Shown: one piece after another, positions 1-11,365 of the stretch | Numbering within the stretch: position 1 is the first letter of the stretch | How the letters are laid out: the number at the start of each line of letters is the position of its first letter | Position numbers and translations under genes: made by a program | Origin: Rhopalosiphum padi | Taxonomy: Eukaryota; Arthropoda; Insecta; Hemiptera; Aphididae | Length of the DNA: 64,000 bases | Reading direction: 5' to 3' | Assembly (NCBI RefSeq): GCF_020882245.1 | Contig: NC_083598.1 | Location: forward strand, 40,771,858 to 40,835,857 | The notes under the pieces: model-generated | Told to the model about the DNA's origin: nothing | Databases searched by the model: none | What the model saw: only the letters and a program-made list of their open reading frames with translations

Positions 1-840
1 AAAATATAGTATGGTCTAAAATAATTAATGAATATAATGAATTTTGTATTAAACATTTTTTTTTTCATAAACAACTTCATATAAATATTTATCTGCAGTT
101 AGGTTTGGCTTGAAAAGGTATTTTAAATTTTAATATATTTTTTATGTAACATATACAATTAGGTATACAATATATATTTTGTAATAACTAATTATAGGGC
201 AGAGGATTTAAAGACCTAACAAAACACTAGATATGCAAGTTCGTGTGGACTAAAAATTGTTTTTATAGTTTAATTAAATTAATAGTGTATAAAATAAAAA
301 AAAATACAATTATTTAATTAAAATATATTTCACACTATTCTAAAGTAAATAAAAACACATTTTGTAACATTTCTACATCACCTCCAGATTTTTGTGCCTG
401 TTTATCATTAGATAATTATTTAATATTATAAGTATACAGGGGGGTTTTGGGTGTCCCCCCACGAAAAATAAAAATAATTATTAATTAAAGTTGTACATAA
501 TATAATATATATGCGGAACTTGATTATAGGCTAGGTCCATATGGAGGTGGTATCTTTGCATCACTATCGTGAAACTATTCGTGTCATTTGAGCGATATAT
601 AGGAAATCCGCATACCTATAAATACGCGCGATTGACTGACGCGCGTGTACGATAACAAATCGGCTATCGTATTTATCTCCAAATTTCCGATATGAAATGT
701 GTTCCATGTATAGCCTCGTAAAAGAATTAAAAACGGTTAATTTCGGCCAAGTTAACTATACAGTGAACAACATAAAAAGATTTATAATACGATATTGCCA
801 CGTAAGTTTAATATTTTGTACTAATTTTTGTTATAATTTG
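1..840. other. AT-rich spacer, no gene seen
   Basis: No reading frame or RNA gene is supported here. A short G6/C6 palindrome lies at 439-460. A slightly GC-richer patch at 520-720 has no coding character. Confidence 0.5.
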
Positions 841-846
841 TAGAAG

Positions 847-1110
847 ATGAAAAGGTCAGGAAAAATAATGGATTTGTTCCAATTAAAAACAAATAAATTC
901 CCAAAGACAACTAACTGAATACTGATACTGACAACATAGGAGATATCGAAAACATTAAAAATGAAAATTTAGTTTCTACGTCAATAAATTTCGATTCTCA
1001 AGACATTGGTCCGTACATAAACTTAAGAGAAAAAAATATTATTTTAAATGATTTGAAACTTGAACTACTACGTGAATTATACTTACATCTCTATGGGTCG
1101 CCTTGAGTGG
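847..1110 (+). pseudogene. hAT-like transposase N-terminus relic (ZMYM/TTF-type family)
   Basis: The ATG at 847 opens a frame beginning MKRSGKIMDLF that stops within about 25 codons. A second coding-like stretch at about 977-1075 contains SINFDSQDIGPYINLR. The combination of a basic start with an 'F..K' segment, then a 'DIGxYI' motif, is typical of the N-termini of insect hAT-family transposases that resemble ZMYM/TTF-type zinc-finger proteins. Stops separate the pieces and no catalytic region follows, so this is a truncated dead copy. The family call is from memory of the motif and has not been tested. Confidence 0.4.
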
Positions 1111-4100
1111 ATATGTATTTCCTATAGACAATACCAATAAACGAAATTTACGTTTTCAAATGAGTTGGATTTAAGTTGGATTTAATGTATATTTTGTTAG
1201 TACTTAGTTTTAAGAAAACACAAGCAGCATTAGCTTCATGAGATTTTGTATTAATTCAATTTTATTTATATATCGTGGTCCGTCGAAAATACATTTTCAC
1301 AACTTAGGTACTGTTGACGTGAATATTAAAAATATATATATAGGATTCAGGATGGAATGAATCGGTTTTTATTAGTACAAAATAAGTTTGGAAGCGAATC
1401 CAAACTTTCAACACTTTATAATTTTTACAATTAGTGTTAAACTGATAAATCATTTAAAAATAATAAATAATATTTTAAACTTTATTTTAATATGGTTTAT
1501 TAAATAATTGAACAATGTGATAAAAATATTTTTTGAAAAAAATTTTTAGTATCGAATTGTAAATTAACCATATCGAATTATAGTATAATTACTGCAACAT
1601 CATCCTTAATGTTGAAAATCAGAGCATTGTTACTGCTTCAAAATGTGATGACAGATGCTAAAAAGTAAGATCATTAAATAATAAAAACATTTATCGCTAC
1701 ATTTAGAAACTAAAATGTACAATAAAAAGCCAAAAATAAAGAAAATATATGCCTTAAATAGCAATATTAAGACTAAATGGTAAATATATCTCAAAAAATC
1801 AAAAACATTCCAATATGCAAAAATATGCAATACAAAATTACGAATTTGGATTTGTCGTGATGTAGAACAAACTTGTACCTAGTTGACCTTTTTTTTACGA
1901 TTGTGCAAATAAATATGCAAATAATGCTATAGAAGTCATCTGCCCTACTAATAAGTAATATTTGATATTATTTAAGGCCACACATATTCAACGAAAAATA
2001 ATTTATAACTTTCATGCAAATATAAAATAAATTATGCATATTTTCGTTTACACACTGCATCTACATTAATGAAAACTCTGCAGGATGTATTATAATAAAA
2101 TATCAATGATAACATGTTTTATTATTATTATTTGGTTATCGAATATAAAGAACCGCTATTGAAGCTGTTTGCGTTTATGTTTTAAAACCGAAAGCTTTGT
2201 CACTCAAGTTTATTATTATTTTGAAATCTAAAAAAGCATTTATTGCTGTCATAAAAAATAATAAACTAATTAAATGTTACAAATAAATAATATTTTTTAC
2301 AAAAACTATGCAATTTACTTATTTTACTTGTTTACTTAATCTAACTGTTTAAATTATAAACATTTATAACTAAATGTAAATAGTAGTAAATTAATTTAAA
2401 AAAATATGTAGATAGGATACTGGATAATATACTATTATTATCGAACGCGATCCGTGTTAATTCTCCGCCATGTTGTACATTGCAGATTAGTTTACAATAT
2501 GTACAAGGGCACAAAGCACACAGCGGTTGACGGTATTGTTAATCGATTTGTCTGAAGTGTAATGATTTTTTTTATAGTTATTGTTACTGAGCGTTTATAT
2601 GAGCCATATAAAATTGATAAATTGTTGGGTATAATCACTAATTAGGTCTATTATTTAAAATGTATACATTATTTTTTTTATATAATAATAATATCTTGCA
2701 TGAGTTATTAAGACAATATTTTTAAAAAATTATCCTAAAATTAACAATTCTTTAGATTCCCAAAAAAGTCGGAATCAGGAATTCACCGGAATATCTAAAA
2801 TTATCTAATTGTGAGTGGAATATAACTTAATATAAGGAAAAAAAAATCAAAATTGTTTTATTGATTACTCATTATCATCGTAATATTAAGAATTTAAGAA
2901 CACTAAAAAAATATTTATATGACATAGATATATTATATAGGCATATAGCTCTATTATTTTTTTAGTTAAATCTATAATAATATGGACATTGGTCAAGGGC
3001 CTAAAATGTATATATTATACTCTATAATGATACCAATCCGAGTATTATTATAATTCCTTACTATAAACTAGTATCGCATCATTTTATTATTTATATACTA
3101 TCTTTCAAGGATATAACCTGTTTTTGTCATGTTTAAACGATGACATTTTGCGTGTTAATATTATTTAAAATCTGATTTTTTTTTTGTATTGCCTTTTTAA
3201 AAAAATCAGAGCTTTGTAATGCATCGATTTTACTAATATGGTATCGACCCCAGAGTACATAATTATACATATTTCAATTGAAACTGAATTTTCAGTTTTT
3301 ATATTCTATTATTTATTTTTAAGCAAATTAAGTGATCTTTTAATTGTACATTTTTATAATTTGAATATTTAAATTATATAATTAATTGTTACGATTAAAA
3401 AAAAAAAAAAATTTTAATAGCCTAGTTGTCACCATTATATAACTTTATAATTCATAAACTATTCGTTCCATAATATTTCTGTATAATTCCAGTTAAATTC
3501 CCAGACATTCCCATCACGTTACAATGTTCCCAAATTTCCCATCCCTATAAATAGGTTCTCGCCGCTCGACAAAACTAAAAAATACAACAGTTATAGTGTA
3601 GTGTGTACAATAAAGTAATGTACGATTAGTTATTAGTGACTAAAATAAATATAAAACTAAGCACCATCTCGTTATAATTTATAAGTGATAGACTATGTAA
3701 AAACAATATGTGTCTTCCAAAAAAGTTCTACATTTTAATAATAATGGTCAAAACACAAAGAATGCATAAATATTAATTGTTGAAAAAATTATGTAGTTTT
3801 ATATTAAAAATAGCATTGTGATGCGGATACACGGCGCGTGTATTGATAATAATCAATTATTATTGTTTATATAGTATTATTATTTAAATAATATTATTCA
3901 AAATATTCATTCATTTCAACAAGGACCCGCGTGAGTACTAAGTAGTCTCCATTCAATAGAGACAATTTTCAGTATAACATTTCTAAGTGTTAGCTTTAAC
4001 ATTTTAGAGTGAAATAGTGAATTAGCCTATCATCATCAAATTTAAAAGTAAGAATATTATCCGTGTTTATTTATTAGTAGTTGATTTTTATTGCTTATAG

Positions 4101-5370
4101 AGTAATAAACATTTTACACACCCATAATCAATTAAAAATGAAGGTATCCTAACACCAACATACAAACACAAATATTTTTTTAACTTTGAGATTAAATGAA
4201 CAAATTAAGATTATTTTCACATTTGTTTAACTGCTGAAAATTTTGTAAATTTCTATTGTAACTCATATCCCATAGGAAGGGAACACTTCAGTAAATACTA
4301 AATTCATTAAAGTTTGATGACATTATAGGTAACCAATTTAAAAAAAAAAAAAAACTAGCAATAATTATCATTTGATTCTATTATAATATTATATAATATA
4401 GCATCCAGCAAATAATAATATAATATTATAATAATAATGAGAATTAATTAAATATTATTTACTCAAAAATTCATGTGCTATATGCGCCTTGTAACAGGCA
4501 AACGTAGTACATGTATGTTGACTAATTTGACAACACTGGTTTGCTTTAGGTGTTTGTTATAGCAACCATAATTATACTGTAATAATTTCATGTCGATCAC
4601 GAAATAATAATAATAAATGATTTATCACTTGGAGATGTGATGAAAAATTCAGAAATCATGGTTTTCAAATTTAATTTTCAAAGTTGAGTAAAACATTTGC
4701 AAAGTTTACTCCGTTTATTTTCAATTATTAGGTAATGCATATTAAAATAATGTCGATATTATTATGAGAATGTTAAACCTGTATGTGTTGATTCCGTTTG
4801 ACAAACACATAACATAGAACATTTTATAGATTCAGAAGAATTCATATTACAGAAAATTTTAAACTACTTATAGATCAATTTACTTTAATATTATATGTAT
4901 ATTACAGACTAAAATCAATTCTTTTTGACTTTTAAAAGTTTACTTCTTTTACAGGTAAGATAGTGACAGTGCGGTAGGAGTTTTAGTAGATAGGACGTCT
5001 TGAATATTGGTTAATAATTAAAAAGGCTGCGAACGATTTGATTCCCGTGTACCTGTTTACCTACACCGATACTTTTGAATTGATTCCCGGTTAATTTAAT
5101 GATATAAACAATAGGGAATTAACTCGTACGCACCTATTAATGACCCGGGAATTAACTTATGTATATTGCGATTAAAAACACAGTTATATGATTATATGCA
5201 CCCAACGGCCAGAAATGATATATTTATCACGCATTAATGTTAATGAATATAAAAATATTATTTTGCTGCATTTGTTACGATACTACTAGCTATTATCTAT
5301 AAATCTATTTTGATACTAGGTATACATAATTCTCATTGAAATCATTAAAAATCGGCCTTTGAAGTACATC
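1111..5370. other. AT-rich spacer; possibly VKOR intron 1
   Basis: No convincing coding exon was found, and VKOR exon 1 was searched for without success. A TATA-like box sits at 3546. Short direct and inverted copies of a GGGAATTAAC / GATTCCCG motif lie at 5040-5160. Confidence 0.4.
3546..3590 (+). promoter_or_regulatory. Possible TATA-box core promoter
   Basis: TATAAATA at 3546-3553 is followed after about 35 bases by ACAACAGTTA, which could serve as an initiator. No open reading frame or splice-compatible exon follows nearby. It may be a chance match in AT-rich DNA or the start of a non-coding transcript. Confidence 0.15.
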
Positions 5371-5444
5371 GGCCCATTAGCTCAGTTGGTTAGAGCGTCG
5401 TGCTAATAACGCGAAGGTCGTGGGTTCGATCCCCCCATGGGCCA
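5371..5444 (+). tRNA. tRNA-Ile (anticodon AAT)
   Basis: A complete 74-base cloverleaf. The acceptor arm GGCCCAT (5371-5377) pairs perfectly with ATGGGCC (5437-5443), leaving a discriminator A at 5444. The D-arm carries the A-box TAGCTCAGTTGG, and the T-arm carries the B-box GGTTCGATCCC. The anticodon loop CTAATAA gives anticodon AAT, read as IAU in eukaryotes, which inserts isoleucine. There is no intron and no encoded CCA. A run of six T at 5449-5454 is a normal RNA polymerase III terminator. All stems look intact, so it is probably functional. It could lie inside VKOR intron 1 if that gene's first exon is upstream. Confidence 0.97.
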
Positions 5445-5448
5445 ACAA

Positions 5449-5454
5449 TTTTTT
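5449..5454 (+). terminator. Pol III T-run terminator of tRNA-Ile
   Basis: Six consecutive T residues begin five bases after the discriminator base, which is the standard RNA polymerase III stop signal. Confidence 0.85.
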
Positions 5455-5776
5455 GCTTTTTTTATATTTTAAAATTCTTTTATTATGCCGATTATTGTAT
5501 TTTATTCCCAAAATTTTAAAAAGGTTCAATATTTTTTTTTTAAATCTCAAAACAATAATTTTATTTTTAGTGCAATATAAAATACAAAAGGTATACAAAA
5601 TATACATAAATATCAAAATTAACTTTACAACTATCTGTGTTGTTGTTGATTAACACTTATTTTTATTTGCGGCGATATCAATTGGTCAATATCATTGGTT
5701 GTAAACAAAACGATTATCCTAATTTAGCAGTAATTTAGCAGTATTACAATAACACGTACATATAACTTATAGAATA

Positions 5777-6444
5777 CTGCAGGGTGTCCCGTGAGGATTT
5801 ACCTATTGCAATATCTCCTGAAATAATGGAGATTAATAATAATTAATTACGCTGTTTTTTTTTAGGACTTAAGTCACAGGGACAAGAACTACAAATAATT
5901 CATATTTTAATTTAATCTAATGTTTTGGTAAAAGAATTAAAAAAAATTATTTTAATTTAATTATTTTCAAAAAAATTGAAGATAGCCATTTTGTAGAGTT
6001 ATTTGTCTAAAAATGTTGACGTTTCAACATTTTGTATTCATTTGCATCGTAATTTTAACATTTATTTTAGTATTGAGAATATTTTTGTATTATTAGGTAT
6101 TTGTGCACACCCTGGCACACATATTTGATATCACTGGTAATTATTATATGGTATTATATACACAAATTTTCTCGAAACTATAAAAGTATTAAAAATCATG
6201 AAATTAATGAAAAAAAAATGCTGAAACGTCTAAAAATTAAAAATAAACTCTACAAAAAGGTTATTTTCGATTTCTTTTTTAAATAATAAAATAAAAATAT
6301 ATTTTTTTAACTGTTTTATAAATTAAATTAAAATATGAAATACTTGTAGTTCTGGTCTCCGTGAGTCTCATAAAAAAAACAAAATTATAGCATCTTCATT
6401 AATTTAGGAGATATCCCGATGGATAAATCCTTAATGAGACACTG
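5777..6444. mobile_element. Foldback (long inverted repeat) MITE, ~670 bp
   Basis: The left end begins CTGCAGGGTGTC and the right end closes GACACTG, each next to TA (5775-5776 and 6445-6446). The imperfect arms run inward for about 250 bases. Examples of paired blocks are 'CAATATCTCCTGAAATAATG' with its partner near 6400, 'AAGAACTACAAATAATTCAT' with its partner near 6340, and a block around 6000 ending GACGTTTCAACATT with its partner near 6215. No transposase is present. A TA target and CAGKGTSYC-like ends suggest a non-autonomous Tc1/mariner-like element. The small open frame at 6101-6286 is a by-product of the arms. Confidence 0.7.
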
Positions 6445-6578
6445 TATAATCGCATCATTAGATGATGCATAATAAAATTAACTGATTATCATACAATAAA
6501 AACAATAACGATAAGTATCACTATATAAAGCAGTATTAACAATTATAATTAATTGTCACTATTAAATTATATTTACAG

Positions 6579-6688
6579 ATACGCCAAAGGTTTTGGGATC
6601 GTCAGATACATATTCGGGGAAAATTCCGCTTTCAACGTGCCTAACGGACTCACTGGAATGTTATTCTACGTCCTGTCGTTCATCCTGA
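6579..6688 (+). CDS. Vitamin K epoxide reductase (VKORC1/VKORC1L1-like), exon 2
   Basis: VKOR is an integral ER-membrane thiol oxidoreductase that recycles vitamin K epoxide and quinone. This exon encodes YAKGFGIVRYIFG, then NVPNGLTGMLFYVLSF. These match the family's 'GFG..xxIFG....N.PN...G..FY.L' segment, which covers the lumenal half-helix and the second membrane helix. It is bounded by an acceptor (TTTACAG) and a donor (A|GTACGT). Its length is exactly 110 bases, as in vertebrate VKOR exon 2, and its phases match: it starts on the last base of a codon and ends on the first base of a Ser codon completed by exon 3. Exon 1, which should hold the first helix and the loop cysteines, is not visible upstream in the window, so the gene is 5'-partial here. 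Confidence 0.9.
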
Positions 6689-7361
6689 GTACGTTCGTGC
6701 TGCTTAGTGCTTACTTAATAGTTAATCGTATTGGTTTTCTTTGAAACACACAATTAGGCGTTTTGGTTTCTACCTTTAATTATAATATATACTTACAATT
6801 TACCATAGATGTGCTCAGATTCCGGTTTCAGGAATAGTATAAGAATAATCAGGCCCGTGTTGCAAATTTGTCATGAAATAATACCCATAATTATTAATTT
6901 CAATTTTTTGATTTTATATAAATTGTATTGATTAGTTGTAGTTTTGATAAAGTTTTATTGAATACGATGAATTTTTCAGAAACCCAAAATTAGTTGACGA
7001 TAATAATTTTTCTATACTTTTAATTTGGGTATTAATTACAATGTTTAAAATTACAGTTCTCATCGCTCCCGATAAATATATATTATTGGATTTTTACAGC
7101 AATTATTCTATAACTAATAATTGTTTCTTACGTTTAATAATGTAGGTACATAATTACTGTAAATATAACTTTATAGAGATAAAACTTACCGAGGCCCATA
7201 TCTAATTAAATATTTTAACGGCCTTCGGAAACCCGAAATATGCTGCTTTGGCTACCCACGTGCGCACGCCTATACGACTTACCAATTTACCATACATATT
7301 ATTAATAATTAGTTGTTTAAAATTACCTATCATGTAATTTTTGTTCATTTTTGAATTTCAG
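6689..7361 (+). other. VKOR intron 2
   Basis: A 673-base GT-AG intron (GTACGT donor, TTTTTGAATTTCAG acceptor). Joining its flanks gives ...FILS|CSDRH..., restoring the conserved Cys after helix 2. Nothing else is seen inside it. Confidence 0.85.
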
Positions 7362-7588
7362 GTTGTTCGGACAGGCATAAAATCGTAAACGTCCACTACT
7401 ACCTGGCGATCATGTCCAACGTTTCCACGTTTTACTTGGCTTCCGTGTTGGTGTTCATCGTTCGGGAATTGTGCTTAGTTTGCTTGACCACATACTTCAT
7501 AAATGCTATAAGTCTGTTGTGTGTGTCGTCCAAACGGCGTCAATTGTTGTCGCTATCTACGGACCATAAATCCTGCAAGGCCGATTAA
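7362..7588 (+). CDS. Vitamin K epoxide reductase, terminal exon 3
   Basis: This exon completes the enzyme. It encodes a Cys directly after the junction, a membrane helix (NVSTFYLASVLVFIV), then the redox-active CXXC of VKOR as RELCLVCLTTY (CXXC codons at 7472-7483). The last helix is FINAISLLCV, followed by a short basic cytosolic tail ending KSCKAD and a TAA stop at 7586. In VKORs this CXXC is the quinone-reducing centre, so the visible part looks catalytically intact. The two lumenal loop cysteines would be in exon 1, which is not seen. VKORC1 and VKORC1L1 cannot be told apart from this part; insects generally have a single gene. Confidence 0.92.
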
Positions 7589-7792
7589 AACATAATATAT
7601 GTACCTATACCTATATTATATATTTATATCTTTATAAAATAGCGGAACACGTACCATAATATGTAATGTCACAGCGTATATAATATATTATAAAAGTAAT
7701 AATTATCCAAAATACGCTAATTTCATATTATGTATTATACCTACCATTATAATGTTTTAACAACTGCAGATACGCATTGGCGATTACATAAA

Positions 7793-7798
7793 AATAAA
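7793..7798 (+). promoter_or_regulatory. Likely poly(A) signal of VKOR
   Basis: AATAAA lies about 205 bases after the VKOR stop, followed by a GT-rich stretch (GTTTGTGTTAAGAGTGGT). In AT-rich DNA the motif alone is weak; position and the GT-rich element make it the best candidate. Confidence 0.45.
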
Positions 7799-7799
7799 A

Positions 7800-10700
7800 T
7801 ACGTTTGTGTTAAGAGTGGTCTTACGGTTTTAGTCTCCATTCAAGTCTGCTTATTATCTGTCTAAATACGTTATGCGATTTGCGTGTTACTATACCCGAT
7901 GGCTTAATACAAATTAAAAATAATTAGTAACTGAAACAATATAATAACAAATATTTTAATTCGAGTTAAGGTAAACCAATAATAATATACATTTGAATCT
8001 TATATATATTATATTATGTAATTTAATAGTTATGATCTTATATTATAGTGTAATACATTTTTCAAAAGTATATAATCAGCGGCTAAGAGTGTGAGACACT
8101 TTGCAACTGGTATGTCATAACCGTGTTCGGCAACGAATAACAATTTACAATAATATATAAGTCGTATTTTAATACGTGTATTCCGCGTGGGACTCGTGGG
8201 CGCGCGCCTCATATAATAATAAATAGCTGCGGAGCTACATCATCTGCGACTGCTATATAGTATATTTAATATTATATACATATTACATATTTCAAGCATA
8301 TAATATAATATATATATATACTGCATAGTATCAATAAACATAATAATATATAACATTAACATAGATAATATATATATATCGTTTAATGTATAATGTATAT
8401 ATTATATATTATATTATTGTACAATAATATCTCAATCGTATCTCCCGCGGCGGTGGCTCAAACATACGATCGAGTGGGTCAGATGCGGAATAGGTTTTAA
8501 TTTTTTTTTCGGGAGTGTCCCGCAATCAGCCACAACAGATCCAAAAACATCACAATGTATAGCTCTCCATATTCGTTTTGTGACATATTTTTTATAATTT
8601 ATAATATTATTGGAGGTCGTCTCAACGAAAACCACGCGTGCGCGCACGACATTGAAAATGTAAATATAATAATAATATATTATATTATATTTATGTATAT
8701 AATCGGCTTTGTGTATAAACTTGCACTTGACACGAAACACACCTCGGATAACGGGCGAGGCGAATGCCATACCTACCTCATTTTTTTGTTTTAGAAAAAT
8801 AAAAAAAAGTTTACATCATTATTACAGTAACAATAATATAGTATAAACAAGTATAATATACCAATTTAATACCCGAACGTTTTATAACAATATCTATCAA
8901 TATTATTTTTTAATCAATACTATGAAAGCTTTAAAACTCTCAACATTTTACTCTAGTTGGGCATAACTATAGCTTATATTGTTAATATACATTATATAAA
9001 GTACAAATTTCTAAAATCATAATATTATTTTATATTTAATACAAATAAAATATGTATTATAGCTGACAGCCGTCTAAGCATCTAGGTAATCAGTATAATG
9101 CCAAAAAGCCAGGATATTGGGAATCATCCTGTGTCCCAGTAAGTCAGGCCGTCCCTTTCCTTAGCTAAAATTACGAATAATAAGTTGACATTGTGATTTG
9201 ACTGTAATTCATTATGATTATTATTATCATTCTATTATTATTTTGTTTGTTTATGTAACATTTTAGATATTGTAAAGTTTAAATTGGAGTTTCTTTAACA
9301 TGTTTATCTTGCACAATTTAGATTTTTAAATATTAATAACCTTGGTGCCTTTATATATCCCCCTTCTTAATAATGCATACTTTTCTGTAGTTCTTCACGC
9401 TAGAAATATCGTCGACTTCTAAAAAAAATCCAGTGAAATTTATCTATACTTATAGCGATTAGTATGTTCAAAAATAATATTGTACAATAACATACAACAC
9501 GTGTACTTAATTAAAATATACAATATTGTAGACGCGTATATATAGTGGGCCTGGACTTCTCGAGATTTCAGAAAACAAAAGGCAATCTCCTCGAAACTTC
9601 GCAAGTCAATAATATACTGAAACATATTATATCGGGCTCTAACACTTGGTTGTAAATAAGGATATTAATAAAATATAATATTATAAAGTATAAAATTACA
9701 ATCGACGAAAAATTACGTTTAAAGATAACAAACCAAATAAGTAATCCATCACTTCAATTGCTATATATTATATTATATAACTTTTTAGAACACAATATAA
9801 AAACCAAAACAATAAAATTATAGGTAGGTCGTAGGTACCTACTTATGTATAGTACGTTAAATTATTGATAATTGAAATTTTTCACGTACCCCACCACCAT
9901 TCGATTGCACGGCCCACGCGTAATTTTATGAGTTACCTAATATTATGTGTATTATTAAAATTTAAAATATACATTTTTATAATAGGATTCACGCTTACAA
10001 TTGGCCGAGTTTGTACCGGCTTTTTCTAATCTCGACTTTCACGATATCGTTTTAATTGCCGCACATCTTCGGCGCCCTGTAATAGTGTAATACTATATAG
10101 CTAATATATTATAATACTCGTGTATAATATTATACAGTAATTATTCGCGGATCGTTTTAGCAGTAACGGCGGTGATCGCAAGAACGACGTCTCGTTACAA
10201 ATAGTATCATTATAATAATATATTATAAACAACTTTCACGCGCCATGAGCGGCTACGCCATTATTATTTATAATACTCAAATTCGCTGCGGTGGACGTCA
10301 CGATGAGTTAAATCTCGAAGACCACATAAATAATCGTAGGCCGTATAATTGATATCGATAAAATACCGTACATGTTAATAATTATATGCACGCGCCACCA
10401 GAATTAATTACAAAGTCGTGTGCGTATAATAACTATAATACAATATATTCGCACCTTTACCGTAAAATTAACGCGGGCGTTGATCTATCGCGTGTATCTA
10501 TAATACGTGTATCTATATACGTCCAATACCATTCCGTTTATCGTCAGTTGCGTTCAAATTTTGGTTGGCGTCCCTACGATGGCCCATCGTCGACGCGTTA
10601 CTCATAAGTCATAACGTGTGAATATGAATTATGTTGACGTTGTTTTGTATAATATCTATGTACATATACCACAAAGTTATTACTAAGTCGCTTCGCAAAA

Positions 10701-11160
10701 AAAAAAATCTACTAGACTTTGATAAAATAATATTTTATTTAAAATGTTGTAAAATTATCAAATATTATATGTAATACGCTGAAAATTTTTATATATAGTA
10801 TAGAAAATAGAAATATTAATAAAATACGGTTTTCTACGATCGATGTAAATACATTATATTGTATAATATGGATATCAATCCAGATTATAATATTGTGATT
10901 TATTTAAATATTAAGTTTGGTTAGAAGATAATTTTTTTCAAGAAAGTTAATAATGAAGAAAAAAATATTTACAATCGATGTTCATCAAATGTTTAAAATG
11001 TTTATTTTATCATTTTCTATACACGATAATTCAATTTTTTCTGTTTATATATTTTTATTTTTTAAAGTAAAAGTAACTATAACCTATATAATATAGATAC
11101 TTGTCATATTATAATCATATATTCATATCGAATCGTCATTTAATAATCTATCCTCATTCC
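7800..11160. other. Spacer between VKOR and 11.2 kb
   Basis: Mostly AT-rich. Slightly GC-richer patches at 8430-8770 and 9990-10600 give short open frames on both strands, but no consistent splice signals or recognisable domain. At 8508-8525 a T9 run is followed by a short CGGGA-loop-TCCCG hairpin. No gene is called. Confidence 0.4.
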
Positions 11161-11176
11161 CCAGAGAATACCCAAG

Positions 11177-11365
11177 ATGCAGTATAATATATTGAATTTA
11201 TTAGTTATATTTACAATAGTACTTTTATGGCATAATATGTGCAAGTCGATGAAAACCAGTCGTCTGCTCAAACTTTTACGCACGCAATTCGACCTGTCCC
11301 GAAATATACTCACTCGCAACCTTGCTCTGTCACAAAAAAAACTACGCACGCAATTCGGTTGTTGA
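11177..11365 (+). CDS. Possible small secreted peptide ORF (62 aa)
   Basis: The ATG at 11177 starts a 62-codon frame. Residues 1-20 (MQYNILNLLVIFTIVLLWHN) look like a signal peptide with a long hydrophobic core. The rest is basic, contains LRTQF twice (from a short DNA repeat, TACGCACGCAATTCG), and ends FGC. A plausible splice acceptor (ATTCCCCAG) lies just upstream at 11156-11164, so a 5' non-coding exon could exist. No relative is recognised and there is no further coding support. A chance frame is as likely as a short secreted gene. Confidence 0.25.
   Translation: MQYNILNLLVIFTIVLLWHNMCKSMKTSRLLKLLRTQFDLSRNILTRNLALSQKKLRTQFGC

Noticed and set aside
5377..5653. Two overlapping 77-79-codon frames on both strands
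   Set aside because: They cross the tRNA-Ile gene and AT-rich flank; shadows only.
6101..6286. 61-codon frame on the plus strand
   Set aside because: It lies inside the arms of the foldback element and consists of low-complexity Lys/Ile/Asn codons.
8432..8770. 112-codon minus-strand frame and a CGGGA/TCCCG hairpin beside A9
   Set aside because: No splice signals, no recognised domain, and a mixed low-complexity middle. I compared the hairpin with remembered U1, U2 and U4 snRNA features and found no match.
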